A DNA stretch of 64,000 bases. It comes from Kitasatospora purpeofusca. GTDB lineage: Bacteria > Actinomycetota > Actinomycetes > Streptomycetales > Streptomycetaceae. The notes beneath the pieces are model-generated. The model ran no database searches. It was not told the DNA's origin and saw only the letters and a list, made by a program, of their open reading frames with translations. Each line of letters begins with the position of its first letter. The first letter of the stretch is position 1. Position numbers and translations under genes: made by a program. Positions 16,645 to 28,411 of the stretch are shown one piece after another. Where the stretch lies: the NCBI RefSeq assembly GCF_000718025.1, contig NZ_JODS01000020.1, positions 1 through 64,000 of the forward strand, given 5' to 3'.

Positions 16645-17214
16645 GTGCCCCGTCAGGTCTACTTCTACGACCAGCCCGAACGGTTCGTGGCCGGTACCGT
16701 CGGCCAGCCCGGCGCCCGGGCGTTCTACCTCCAGGCCAGCGCCCGGGGGCGGATCACCAGCGTGCTGCTGGAGAAGACCCAGGTCGCCGCGCTCGCGGAG
16801 CGGATCGAGGAGGTCCTCGACGAGGCCCTGCGCCGCAGCGGCGGCGAGGCCGCGATCCCGGCCGGCGCCCCGCAGGAGCTGCTGGACACCGCGCCGCTGG
16901 ACCTGCCGCTGGAGCAGGAGTTCCGGGTCGGCACGATGGCGCTGGCCTGGGACACCGTGGACAGCTGCCTGGTCGTCGAGGCGCAGGCGCTGATCGAGGA
17001 GGAGGAGGGCGAGGAGGAGGGCGCCGCCGTCTTCGAGGACGACGAGAACGGCCCCGACATGCTCCGGGTGCGGCTCTCCGGAGCGATGGCCCGGGTGTTC
17101 GCCAGGCGCGCGCTGGACCTCGTCGCGGCCGGCCGCAAGCCCTGCCCGTTCTGCAATCTGCCGCTCGACCCGGAGGGCCACCTGTGCCCGCGCGCGAACG
17201 GGTACCGGCGCTGA
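16645..17214 (+). CDS. DUF3090 family protein
   Basis: A 189-aa conserved actinobacterial protein of unknown function. The GTG start at 16645 (MPRQVYFYDQPERFVAGTVG) has GGAG 8 nt upstream. It contains an acidic loop EEEEGEEEG and ends with a treble-clef-like zinc site, CPFCNLPLDPEGHLC, before NGYRR. This family is consistently next to the kinase-like SCO1664 family gene, which it overlaps here by 31 bp, so the two are probably translationally coupled and work together. Confidence 0.9.
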   Translation: MPRQVYFYDQPERFVAGTVGQPGARAFYLQASARGRITSVLLEKTQVAALAERIEEVLDEALRRSGGEAAIPAGAPQELLDTAPLDLPLEQEFRVGTMALAWDTVDSCLVVEAQALIEEEEGEEEGAAVFEDDENGPDMLRVRLSGAMARVFARRALDLVAAGRKPCPFCNLPLDPEGHLCPRANGYRR

Positions 17215-18086
17215 ACCCGCAGCCCGCCCCGGCCGGCGAGGTCGAGCCGCCGCGCGCCGACCCCGCCGGGGCCGCGGCCCTCGCCGCCGACCCGCCGACC
17301 GCGCTGCGGCTGCTGCGGGAGGGCGCGCTGACCGTGCACGGCCGGCTCACCGACGCCTCCAACGCGGCCCTCTACTGCACCGTCGGCATCGACGGCACCG
17401 ACGGCCTCACCGCCCAGGCCGTCTACAAGCCGGTGGCCGGCGAGCGCCCGCTCTGGGACTTCCCGGACGGCACCCTGGCCGGCCGCGAGGTCGCCGCCTA
17501 CGAGCTGTCCGCCGCCACCGGCTGGGGGCTGGTCCCGCCCACCGTGCTGCGCGACGGCCCGCACGGCCCCGGCATGGTGCAGCTGTGGGTGGAGCCCGAT
17601 CCGGAGGCGGACCCGCTGCTCGCGCTCCAGGACCCGGCCGGCCCCGAGGACGGCTGGCTGCCGATCGTCCGGGCCGAGGTCGGCGACGGGCGCACCGCGC
17701 TGCTGGTCCACCCCGACGACGCGCGGCTGCGCCGGCTCGCGGTGCTGGACGCCGTCCTCAACAACGCCGACCGCAAGGGCGGCCACCTGATCCCGGCTGC
17801 GGACGGCCGGATCTACGGCATCGACCACGGCGTCACCTTCCACCGCGAGGGCAAGCTGCGCACCCTGCTCTGGGGCTGGGCCGGGAGCCCGCTGCCCGAG
17901 GAGGCGGCGGAGGTGCTGGCCGGGCTGGCCGGGCAGTTGGACGGCGCGCTGGGGGAGCGGCTGGCCCCGCACCTGACGGCGGCCGAGCTGGACGCGACCC
18001 GGGCCCGGGTGGCGGCGCTGCTCGCCGCCGGCACCCATCCGCTGCCCTCCGAGGACTGGCCGTCCATCCCCTGGCCGCCGATCTGA
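17184..18086 (+). CDS. SCO1664 family protein, PI3/4-kinase-like fold
   Basis: A 300-aa protein whose GTG start lies inside the DUF3090 gene. Kinase-like landmarks can be seen: a Lys in AVYKPVAGERPLWDFP, Glu in GREVAAYEL, a catalytic-loop-like LDAVLNNADRKGGHL and a metal-loop-like GIDHGVTF. The family resembles phosphoinositide-3/4-kinase or HipA-like folds, so phosphotransfer is plausible, but no substrate is known. The strict linkage with DUF3090 and the histidine phosphatase suggests opposing kinase and phosphatase steps. A 14-bp hairpin ends the unit. Confidence 0.85.
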   Translation: MPARERVPALNPQPAPAGEVEPPRADPAGAAALAADPPTALRLLREGALTVHGRLTDASNAALYCTVGIDGTDGLTAQAVYKPVAGERPLWDFPDGTLAGREVAAYELSAATGWGLVPPTVLRDGPHGPGMVQLWVEPDPEADPLLALQDPAGPEDGWLPIVRAEVGDGRTALLVHPDDARLRRLAVLDAVLNNADRKGGHLIPAADGRIYGIDHGVTFHREGKLRTLLWGWAGSPLPEEAAEVLAGLAGQLDGALGERLAPHLTAAELDATRARVAALLAAGTHPLPSEDWPSIPWPPI

Positions 18087-18087
18087 C

Positions 18088-18140
18088 GGTCCGGCGGGCC
18101 CTCCGGCCTTCGAAGCCCGGGCCGGCGGGCCCGCCGGACC
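18088..18140 (+). terminator. Terminator hairpin after SCO1664 family gene
   Basis: Perfect arms GGTCCGGCGGGCCC (18088-18101) and its complement (18127-18140), starting one base after the stop codon. Confidence 0.75.
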
Positions 18141-18210
18141 ACCCGTCCGCCGGTCCTTCCACCGGACAGTGGTCTGGACCGGTGCCCGGTCCCGGCCGCA
18201 CACTGCGACG

Positions 18211-19128
18211 ATGGACGAGCGACGGACCACCCCCCACCTGGACCTGCCGCTGCACCGCCTCCAGGTCCCGCTGCCGCATCTGCTCCCGTTCGCGATCGGC
18301 AGTTTCGACACCATCGGCCCGCTGTCCCGGGCCGGCTTCCCCCACCGGCACTCCTTCTTCGAGATCGTCTACGTCACCGGCGGCCGCGGCGCCCACGTCC
18401 TGGACCTGGTCCAGCGGCCGTTGCAGCCGCCGCAGTTGTGCGTGATCGCGCCCGGCCAGGTGCACCACTGGGTGGACGCGGACGACCTCACCGGCCAGGT
18501 CGTGCTGTTCAACGAGGACTTCCTCCTGACCAATCCGCAGGACCTCGCCGCGCTGCGCGCCCTGGCCGGGCGCCCGGCGGTGCGGCTGGGCGACCAGGCC
18601 GGGCCGATCGCCGCGCTGCTGGCGGACATGGAGGCCGAGTACCGGGCCCGCCCGGCGGGCTATCCGGGCGTGCTGCGGGCCAGTCTGCACATCCTGGTCG
18701 TCCGCGCCCTGCGGGCCTGCGCGCCGGTCGGCCCGGGAGCACTGCCGGGCCGCACCGGCGACCTCGCCGCCGCGTTCACCCGGCTGATCGCCAACCCGGG
18801 CGGAGTGCAACGCTCGGTCGCCTCCTGCGCCCAGGAGTTGGGGGTCTCCCCGGGGCACCTCCAGGCGACGGTGAAGCAGGCGACCGGCCGGACGCCGGGG
18901 CGGCTGATCCGCCAGCAGCAGACACTGGAGGCCAAGCGGTTGCTGGCCTGCACGGAACTGACGGTCCGTCAGGTGTCCCGGGAGGCCGGCTTCGGGGACC
19001 CGGCGTACTTCTGCCGGTTCTTCCGCCGGGAGACCGGGATGACCCCGGGGGAGTTCCGGGCCAAGGTCGGAGGAAATCACCACGATCCCCGGATCACGTC
19101 CATCGCGGCAGGTCCGGACGGCCCGTAG
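18211..19128 (+). CDS. AraC family transcriptional regulator with cupin domain
   Basis: A 305-aa regulator. An N-terminal cupin-like arm (LPFAIGSFDT, FPHRHSFFEIVYVTGGRG, VIAPGQVHHW) would bind a small ligand. The C-terminal AraC domain contains two helix-turn-helix units: SVASCAQELGVSPGHLQATVKQATG and TVRQVSREAGFGDPAYFCRFFRRETGMTPGEFR, the family hallmark. The ATG at 18211 was preferred over an upstream GTG; neither has a good ribosome site. It sits 143 bp upstream of the secreted intradiol dioxygenase in the same direction, so it is the likely activator of that gene, responding to an aromatic inducer. This is inference from position. Confidence 0.88.
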   Translation: MDERRTTPHLDLPLHRLQVPLPHLLPFAIGSFDTIGPLSRAGFPHRHSFFEIVYVTGGRGAHVLDLVQRPLQPPQLCVIAPGQVHHWVDADDLTGQVVLFNEDFLLTNPQDLAALRALAGRPAVRLGDQAGPIAALLADMEAEYRARPAGYPGVLRASLHILVVRALRACAPVGPGALPGRTGDLAAAFTRLIANPGGVQRSVASCAQELGVSPGHLQATVKQATGRTPGRLIRQQQTLEAKRLLACTELTVRQVSREAGFGDPAYFCRFFRRETGMTPGEFRAKVGGNHHDPRITSIAAGPDGP

Positions 19129-19271
19129 GTTGACTGTCGGCCACCGGCGGACCGCCCGGCGCGAGCGGGCGGCCCGCCGGCCCGGTCTTTGTCATGCCCC
19201 CACCATGGCAAGGGCCGTCATTCCCATCGACACCGGCAGATCCCCCACACCCACAGCGAAGGAGTCGGCGC

Positions 19272-20156
19272 ATGCCCGCGTCCGAAGAGCCCGTCACCGG
19301 GACGGACGGTCCCACCGACCGCCGGATAAGCCGCAAGACCGTCCTCCGGGCAGCCGCCGTTCTCGGCACCGCCCCCCTGCTGGTCGGCGGCGGCGTAGCC
19401 CTGGCCCGCGACCGGGTCGGCACCGGCGAGATGCCGGACTTCACCCCCGAGTGCCACGACGGCGACGCCCCCACGATCGAGCAGACCGAGGGGCCGTACT
19501 TCAAGCCCAACTCGCCGCTGCGCACCTCGCTCATCACCGACAGCACCCCGGGCACCAGGCTCACCGTCAGCGGCTACGTCTTCGGCCGCGCCTGCCTGCC
19601 CCTGTCCGGCGTCCTGCTGGACTTCTGGCAGGCCGACGTGAACGGCGCCTACGACAACGCCGGGTTCACCTTCCGCGGCCACCAGTTCACCAACGCCCAG
19701 GGCGCGTTCAGCCTCACCACGATCGTGCCCGGCCTCTACCCGGGCCGCACCCGGCACATCCACGTCAAGCTCCAGGCGCCCGGCCGGCCGGTGCTCACCA
19801 CCCAGCTGTACTTCCCGAACGAGCCGCGCAACAGCACCGACACCATCTACGACGCGCGGCTGCTGATGAACGTCCGCCAGGTCGGCTCGGCGAAGGAGGG
19901 CACGTACGACTTCGTGCTCAACGTGCCGCAGACCCCGACCCCGACCGCCACCCCCACCGGCCCGACCACCCCGCCCACCACCCCGCCGACCACGCCGCCC
20001 ACCACGCCGCCGGGCGGGACCTGGGCCGCGGGCACCTTCTACAACGCGGGCGACCGCGTCACCTACGGCGGCGTCTCCTACCGGTGCCTCCAGGGGCACA
20101 CCGCCATCACGGGGTGGGAGCCGCCGAACGTGCCGGCCCTCTGGCAGCGGTTGTAG
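19272..20156 (+). CDS. Secreted intradiol ring-cleavage dioxygenase fused to a CBM5/12-type module
   Basis: A 294-aa exported non-heme Fe(III) dioxygenase. ATG at 19272 has AAGGAG 7 nt upstream. The N-terminus carries a Tat-like signal (DRRISRKTVLRAAAVLG then a hydrophobic stretch to ALA). The catalytic domain (about 60-225) has the family segments QTEGPYFKPN, DFWQADVNGAYDN and YPGRTRHIHVKL, which supply the Tyr and His iron ligands. A TPTATPTGP/TTPPTTPP linker leads to a C-terminal domain WAAGTFYNAGDRVTYGGVSY...WEPP of the CBM5/12 kind. The same fusion has been described in a cellulolytic Streptomyces as a catechol-cleaving enzyme that binds lignin-like polymers. Probable role: extracellular oxidation of lignin-derived catechols. 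Confidence 0.9.
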   Translation: MPASEEPVTGTDGPTDRRISRKTVLRAAAVLGTAPLLVGGGVALARDRVGTGEMPDFTPECHDGDAPTIEQTEGPYFKPNSPLRTSLITDSTPGTRLTVSGYVFGRACLPLSGVLLDFWQADVNGAYDNAGFTFRGHQFTNAQGAFSLTTIVPGLYPGRTRHIHVKLQAPGRPVLTTQLYFPNEPRNSTDTIYDARLLMNVRQVGSAKEGTYDFVLNVPQTPTPTATPTGPTTPPTTPPTTPPTTPPGGTWAAGTFYNAGDRVTYGGVSYRCLQGHTAITGWEPPNVPALWQRL

Positions 20157-20184
20157 CGGCTCCGGCCGTATGCCCGCAGGGTCG

Positions 20185-20223
20185 CGGGCGCCCGGTCGGC
20201 GGCAGGGCCGACCGGGTCGCCCG
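20185..20223 (+). terminator. Terminator hairpin after the dioxygenase
   Basis: Arms CGGGCGCCCGGTCGGC and GCCGACCGGGTCGCCCG pair except for a one-base bulge; the loop is 6 nt. Confidence 0.65.
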
Positions 20224-20429
20224 TCCGCCCGGACCGCCCCGTGTGGCCGTGCGCGGGGCGGTTCCGGTGCGGTTCCGGGTTGGTTCCGGTCCGGTTCCGC
20301 GCCGGCGGCCCGACGAGGGCTTCCGGACACAATCGGTCAGGAACCGCCCGGGCCGCGAAAGCAGACGAATCCAGTCGATCTTGCCGACTGGTTAGGCTTT
20401 CAAATGTTCTCAAGGTTAAAGTCGATCCC

Positions 20430-21659
20430 ATGCATGCCTGGCCCGCCTCCGAGGTTCCCGCCCTGCCTGGTCAGGGGCTCCCCCTTCGAATCCACGACAC
20501 CGCGACGGGAGGCATCCGGGAGGTCGTGCCGCAGGACGGCGCAGCCCGGATCTACGTCTGCGGCATCACGCCCTACGACGCGACCCACATGGGCCACGCC
20601 GCCACCTACAACGCCTTCGACCTGGTGCAGCGGGTGTGGAAGGACGCCGGCCACGACGTGCTCTACGTGCAGAACGTCACCGACGTCGACGACCCCCTGC
20701 TCCAGCGCGCGGTCGAGACCGGACAGGACTGGGTGGCCCTCGCCGAGCGCGAGACCGCGCTGTTCCGCGAGGACATGACCGCGCTGCGGCTGCTCCCGCC
20801 GGCCCACTACATCGGCGCCGTCGAGTCCATCCCATGGATCGTCCCGCTGGTCCAGAAGCTGCTCGCGAGCGGCGCCGCCTACGAGCTGGACGGCGACATC
20901 TACTTCTCGGTCGAGGCCGACCCGACCTTCGGCGAGGTCTCCGGCCTCACCCGCGAGGCCATGCACCCGGTCTTCGCCGAGCGCGGCGGCGACCCGGACC
21001 GCCCCGGCAAGCGCCACCCGCTGGACGCCCTGCTGTGGCTGGCCGCCCGCCCCGGCGAGCCCGCCTGGGACACCGAGCTCGGCCACGGCCGCCCCGGCTG
21101 GCACATCGAGTGCGTCGCGATCGCCCTGCAGTTCCTCGGCATGTCCTTCGACATCCAGGGCGGCGGCAGCGACCTGTCCTTCCCGCACCACGAGATGGGC
21201 GCCGCGCACGCCCAGGTCGCCACCGGCGCCCACCCGTACGCCCAGGCGTACGTGCACGCCGGCATGGTCGGCCTGGACGGCCACAAGATGTCCAAGTCCC
21301 GCGGCAACCTGGTCTTCGTCTCGGCTCTGCGCCGCGAGGGCGTCGACCCGGCGGCGATCCGGCTGGCCCTGCTCTCGCACCACTACCGCGAGGACTGGGA
21401 GTGGACCAAGGGCACCCTGGACGAGGCCGTCGAGCGGCTCGCCCGCTGGCGCGCCGCGGTCTCCCGCCCGGACGGCCCGGCGGCCGAGCAGCTGCTCGCC
21501 GAGGTCCGCGCCGCGCTCGCGAACGACCTGGACGCCCCGGCCGCGCTGGCCGCGGTGGACCGCTGGGCCGCCGCGCAGGAGAGCGACGGGGGCACCGGGA
21601 TCGGCGCCCCCGGTCTGGTCACCCGCACCGTGGACGCACTGCTCGGCGTCGCGCTGTAG
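20430..21659 (+). CDS. mshC: L-cysteine:1D-myo-inositol 2-amino-2-deoxy-glucopyranoside ligase (mycothiol ligase)
   Basis: A 409-aa ATP-dependent ligase that joins cysteine to GlcN-Ins in mycothiol synthesis. It derives from cysteinyl-tRNA synthetase. It shows the HIGH-type motif THMGH in TPYDATHMGHAATYN, KMSKS in GHKMSKSRGN, and the zinc/cysteine site residues (YVCGITPYD, HIECVAIA, SFPHHEMG). It is shorter than CysRS because the tRNA-binding C-terminal domain is missing, which separates MshC from CysS. ATG at 20430 has only a distant AAGG; a TAGGCT element at about 20391 could be its -10. A 26-bp perfect terminator follows. Confidence 0.95.
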   Translation: MHAWPASEVPALPGQGLPLRIHDTATGGIREVVPQDGAARIYVCGITPYDATHMGHAATYNAFDLVQRVWKDAGHDVLYVQNVTDVDDPLLQRAVETGQDWVALAERETALFREDMTALRLLPPAHYIGAVESIPWIVPLVQKLLASGAAYELDGDIYFSVEADPTFGEVSGLTREAMHPVFAERGGDPDRPGKRHPLDALLWLAARPGEPAWDTELGHGRPGWHIECVAIALQFLGMSFDIQGGGSDLSFPHHEMGAAHAQVATGAHPYAQAYVHAGMVGLDGHKMSKSRGNLVFVSALRREGVDPAAIRLALLSHHYREDWEWTKGTLDEAVERLARWRAAVSRPDGPAAEQLLAEVRAALANDLDAPAALAAVDRWAAAQESDGGTGIGAPGLVTRTVDALLGVAL

Positions 21660-21672
21660 GGCGCGTCACCCG

Positions 21673-21727
21673 ACCAACGCCTGAGGGGCGCCGAGGCCAC
21701 TGGCCTCGGCGCCCCTCAGGCGTTGGT
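21673..21727. terminator. 26-bp perfect bidirectional terminator
   Basis: Arms 21673-21698 and 21702-21727 are perfectly complementary around an ACT loop. It lies between the convergent mshC and PAC2 genes. Confidence 0.9.
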
Positions 21728-21769
21728 ACGGCGGTGCTGCCGTTCGTGCGGCGGTCCCGCCGGGAGGGC

Positions 21770-22720
21770 TCAGTCCTCCTCGGCGCCGTCCTGGCTCTCC
21801 CGGGCCGTCGGCGGCTCCGGCTCGGCCGGCCGCTCCGCGGTGGCGTGCCCGGAGACGGGCTTCTCGCCGGTCGGCCCGACGTTCTCCCGGCGCCGCAGGT
21901 AGCGCTCGAACTCCCGGGCGATCGCGTCGCCCGAGGCCTCCGGCAGCTCCGCGGTGTCCTGCGCCTCCTCCAGCTGCTGGACGTACTCGGCGACCTCGCT
22001 GTCCTCGGCGGCCAGCTGGTCCACGCCCAGCTGCCACGCCCGGGCGTCCTCGCCGAGCTCGCCCGGCGGGATGCGCAGGTCCAGCAGGTCCTCCAGCTTG
22101 TTGACCAGCGCCAGGGTGGCCTTCGGGTTCGGAGGCTGCGCGACGTAGTGCGGCACCGCCGCCCACAGCGTCACGGCCGGCACCCCGGCGTGCGTGCACG
22201 CCTCCTGGAGCACCCCGACGATCCCGGTCGGGCCCTCGTAGCGGCTCTCCTCCAGCTCCAGCCGGCGGGCCAGCTCCGGGTCCGAGGTGACACCGCTGAC
22301 CGGCACCGGGCGGCTGTGCGGGGTGTCACCGAGCAGCGCGCCCAGGATCACCACCAGCTCGACGCCCAGCTCGTGCGCGAAGCCGAGCAGCTCGTTGCAG
22401 AACGAGCGCCAGCGCATGCTGGGCTCGATGCCGCGGACCAGCACGACGTCCCGGGTGGTCGGCTCGGTGACGCGGATCACCGAGAGCCGGGTGGTGGGCC
22501 AGGTGATCCGGCGCACACCGCCGTCCAGCCACACGGTGGGCCGGTTGACCTGGAAGTCGTAGTACTCCTCCGCGTCGAGCGCGGCGAAGACCTTGCCGCC
22601 CCAGGTCTCGTCCAGGTGCGCCAGCGCGGCCGAGGCGGCGTCACCCGCGTCGTTCCACCCCTCGAAGGCGCACACCATCACCGGGTCGATCAACTCGGGA
22701 ACTTCCTCCAGCTCGATCAC
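21770..22720 (-). CDS. PAC2 family protein
   Basis: A 316-aa protein with the PAC2 (proteasome assembly chaperone 2) fold. The start is GTG at 22720 (VIELEEVPELIDPVMVCAFEGWNDAGDAA), preceded by GGAGGGAGA; the longer frame lacks this. Core pieces: TVWLDGGVRRITWP, VRGIEPSMRWRSFCNELL, LGALLGDTPHSRPVPV and GPTGIVGVLQEACTHAGVP. Actinobacterial PAC2 proteins are structurally related to the archaeal and eukaryotic chaperones, but their role in 20S assembly is unproven. The prcBA genes lie 19 kb away in this window. The C-terminal 45 residues are a disordered Glu/Pro-rich tail. Confidence 0.92.
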   Translation of the reverse strand: MIELEEVPELIDPVMVCAFEGWNDAGDAASAALAHLDETWGGKVFAALDAEEYYDFQVNRPTVWLDGGVRRITWPTTRLSVIRVTEPTTRDVVLVRGIEPSMRWRSFCNELLGFAHELGVELVVILGALLGDTPHSRPVPVSGVTSDPELARRLELEESRYEGPTGIVGVLQEACTHAGVPAVTLWAAVPHYVAQPPNPKATLALVNKLEDLLDLRIPPGELGEDARAWQLGVDQLAAEDSEVAEYVQQLEEAQDTAELPEASGDAIAREFERYLRRRENVGPTGEKPVSGHATAERPAEPEPPTARESQDGAEED

Positions 22721-23036
22721 CCAGCGTCTCCCTCCGGTCGGCGGCCACCGTGCCACCCGGCCGGGAATGCCCGGGTGCCGGCGGTCGGAAGCCGACGGTC
22801 GAACCTCTCGTCACCCATGGAACGCCTCGCTCCATGGTCCCTACCTGCCCAGCCTACGGGCTTTGAAGCACCGTTCCGCCGGGCCACCGGGACAGTCTGG
22901 GCGAGGGGACGGCCACGATCCAGCGGTTATCCCGGCGGACCTCCGGGGAGCGCCCCGGGTCCGGCCGCGCCCGGGCGGCGGGACGGCGCGATGATGGGTG
23001 GTGGGGCCGGGCGCGCAGGGTGTGAGGAGTCGGCGG
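22721..23036. promoter_or_regulatory. Divergent promoter region with inverted repeat CCATGGA-N9-TCCATGG
   Basis: In the 316-bp divergent gap, 7-bp perfect inverted arms lie at 22815-22821 and 22831-22837. TAGGCT on the minus strand (22851-22856) and TAGGGA (22838-22843) are possible -10 elements for the PAC2 gene, so the repeat lies where a repressor or activator could act. No gene is seen here. Confidence 0.45.
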
Positions 23037-23615
23037 ATGAGCGGATGGCGGTGGACGGCGGCCGGGGCGGCCGGGGCGACCGCGGTGGTGGCGGCGGGGG
23101 TCACGGCCGGGCTGGCGGCGGTGCTGGCCGCGGGCCGGCGGCTGCCGGTGGAACACGTCAGCGAGGGCGGGCTCGAACTGGACCGGCCGCCCGACGAGGT
23201 CTGGGACGTGCTGACCGCCGTCGACCTCTACCCGGCCTGGCGCCCGGGGCTGGCGCACGTCGAGCGGCTGCCCGCCACCGCCGCGGGCCACCCCCGCTGG
23301 CGCGAGTACGGCAAGCACGGCCACACCACCTACGAGGTCGTGGAGAGCGCCGCCCCGCACCGCCTGGTGACCGGCATCGCCGACCCGGACCTGCCCTACG
23401 GCGGCACCTGGACGTACGTGCTGACGCCGGCGGGCCGGGGCTGCACGCTCACCGTCACCGAGCACGGCGAGGTGTACCAGCCGCTGTACCGGGCCGTCTC
23501 CCACTACCTGACCGGCGAGGGCGCCACCGTCCACCGCTACCTGAGCGCGCTCGCCCACCGGATGGCCGCGCCGGAGGCCCCCGCGGAGCCTCAGCGGACC
23601 CAGTCGCGCCGGTAG
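23037..23615 (+). CDS. Membrane-anchored SRPBCC (START-like) family protein
   Basis: A 192-aa protein. ATG at 23037 has GAGGAG 7 nt upstream. Residues 5-33 form one hydrophobic helix (GAAGATAVVAAGVTAGLAAVL), probably a membrane anchor. The rest is an SRPBCC domain: LELDRPPDEVWDVLTAVDLYPAWRPGL at the start, YEVVESAAPHRLVTGI and GGTWTYVLTPAGRGCTLTVTE in the beta sheet, and a C-terminal long helix. These domains bind hydrophobic ligands. Its 3' end overlaps the convergent GH18-like gene by 25 bp. Confidence 0.85.
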   Translation: MSGWRWTAAGAAGATAVVAAGVTAGLAAVLAAGRRLPVEHVSEGGLELDRPPDEVWDVLTAVDLYPAWRPGLAHVERLPATAAGHPRWREYGKHGHTTYEVVESAAPHRLVTGIADPDLPYGGTWTYVLTPAGRGCTLTVTEHGEVYQPLYRAVSHYLTGEGATVHRYLSALAHRMAAPEAPAEPQRTQSRR

Positions 23616-24691
23616 TCGGCCCAGTTCTGCTCGGTGGCGGCGAAGTCCACGTACAGGCCGACGCCGAAGTTCGGCCGCTGCGGGTCCTGCCGGCCCAGGC
23701 CCAGCCGGATGCCCCGGATCCCGGCGGTCACCGTCTCGGCGCGGCCCCAGTGGCCCCACTTGTCCTCCCAGTAGAACGGCAGCCCCATCAGCAGGTCGGT
23801 CCCCGGCGGGGTGGCCTCCAGGGCGAGTTCGGTCTGGTAGGCGTTGTAGGCGCCGTAGAACCCCTCGGTCGGCATGCTGGAGTCGTAGGTCATCACCGCG
23901 ATCTGGTCGACCCGGCGGGCGGTGGCGGTGAAGTACTCCTGGTCCCACCACTTGCCGTGGTCGGTGAGCGCGATGGCGATCGTGTGCTGGTAGGGCAGCG
24001 GGTCGAGCTGCGGCGCGGCGACGGAGAGTTTCGCGCCACGCCCGGCGGTGACCGGGCGGACCTGGTCGAGCAGGGCGAGCCAGCCGGCGGAGCCGGGCCG
24101 GATCGGCTCCATGTCGAAGTGGACGCCGTCGAAGCCGAGGTCCAGGACCTGGCGGGCGGAGGCGGTGACCCGGTCGCGGGTGGCGGCGTCCTCCAGGTCC
24201 AGGGCGTCCTTCTCGGGCTTCACCTCGTCGCCGAGCCAGCTCTGCACCCGGATCCCGGGCAGCGCCCGGTGCGCGGCCTCGGTGAACCAGCGCGCCCGGG
24301 GGTGCACGGCGGGCGGCAGCGAGCCGTCGTGCTCCAGCGGACCGGTGTGCACATAGAGGTCGCGGACGCCGGTGCCGGCCAGCCGCTCGGCGAGGGCGGC
24401 GACGTCCGCGTCACTCTTCCGGCCGTCCACCCACGCGTGGCCGAGCCAGAGTGCGTCACGGCCGCGGCTGCGGGCCTCGGGGGAGGGGTCGCCGACGTAC
24501 TGCAGGCGCAGCGCGAGCGCCGCCGAGCCGACCGGGACCAGCACCACCGCAAGCGCCGTCAGCGCCACCACCAGGGCCTTGCGCCATCGGGACCAGCCGC
24601 GCCAGCGGGTCCTGAGCGCCCGGGCCCGGGCGGCCGCGGCGCTCCCGGTCCGCCGGGCGCCGTCTCGTACCACTGTCCGCATGCTGGTCAC
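23591..24691 (-). CDS. Membrane-anchored GH18-like TIM-barrel protein
   Basis: A 366-aa protein with a basic cytoplasmic N-terminus, one membrane helix (about 39-62) and an extracellular domain that looks like glycoside hydrolase family 18. The GH18 active-site signature DGxDxDxE appears as DGVHFDME (188-195). The catalytic Glu and the third Asp are kept, while the second Asp is His. Supporting pieces are LYVHTGPLEHDG, VQSWLGDEVKPEK, VAVMTYDSSMPTEG-like IAVMTYD and GLPFYWEDKWGHWG. GTG at 24691 has an AGGGGGG ribosome site; an ATG three codons later is possible. Activity on chitin-like or peptidoglycan-like glycans is possible but unproven. Confidence 0.7.
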   Translation of the reverse strand: MTSMRTVVRDGARRTGSAAAARARALRTRWRGWSRWRKALVVALTALAVVLVPVGSAALALRLQYVGDPSPEARSRGRDALWLGHAWVDGRKSDADVAALAERLAGTGVRDLYVHTGPLEHDGSLPPAVHPRARWFTEAAHRALPGIRVQSWLGDEVKPEKDALDLEDAATRDRVTASARQVLDLGFDGVHFDMEPIRPGSAGWLALLDQVRPVTAGRGAKLSVAAPQLDPLPYQHTIAIALTDHGKWWDQEYFTATARRVDQIAVMTYDSSMPTEGFYGAYNAYQTELALEATPPGTDLLMGLPFYWEDKWGHWGRAETVTAGIRGIRLGLGRQDPQRPNFGVGLYVDFAATEQNWADYRRDWVR

Positions 24692-24836
24692 CCGGTCGTT
24701 CCCCCCTGTTCGGCCGAGCGTTCAGGATACGGAATAGGTGGCCTTCTCCCGGCGCGGGCCGGATACCCTGGCCACGTGCGTCCCCGATTCAGCGGGTTCG
24801 CAAAGCCGACAGCCGTCGCACCCAGGGAGAAGCCCC

Positions 24837-28346
<3,510 letters not shown>

Positions 28347-28411
28347 TGCCCACGCTGCGCAGCGTTCGCTTCATTCGGGGTCCCCGGGCGTATCCTTGAT
28401 GATCCTGAACG

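Noticed and set aside
16538..16993. A GTG at leaderless distance after TAGGGT (16527) as start of a separate gene
   Set aside because: This frame conflicts with the well-supported DUF3090 frame and gives an Arg/Pro-rich shadow product; the element is better read as a promoter for DUF3090 with a leader.
24692..24836. A cobalamin riboswitch in front of metH
   Set aside because: The leader is short and lacks a recognisable B12-box sequence; cobalamin riboswitches are expected at metE rather than metH in these organisms.
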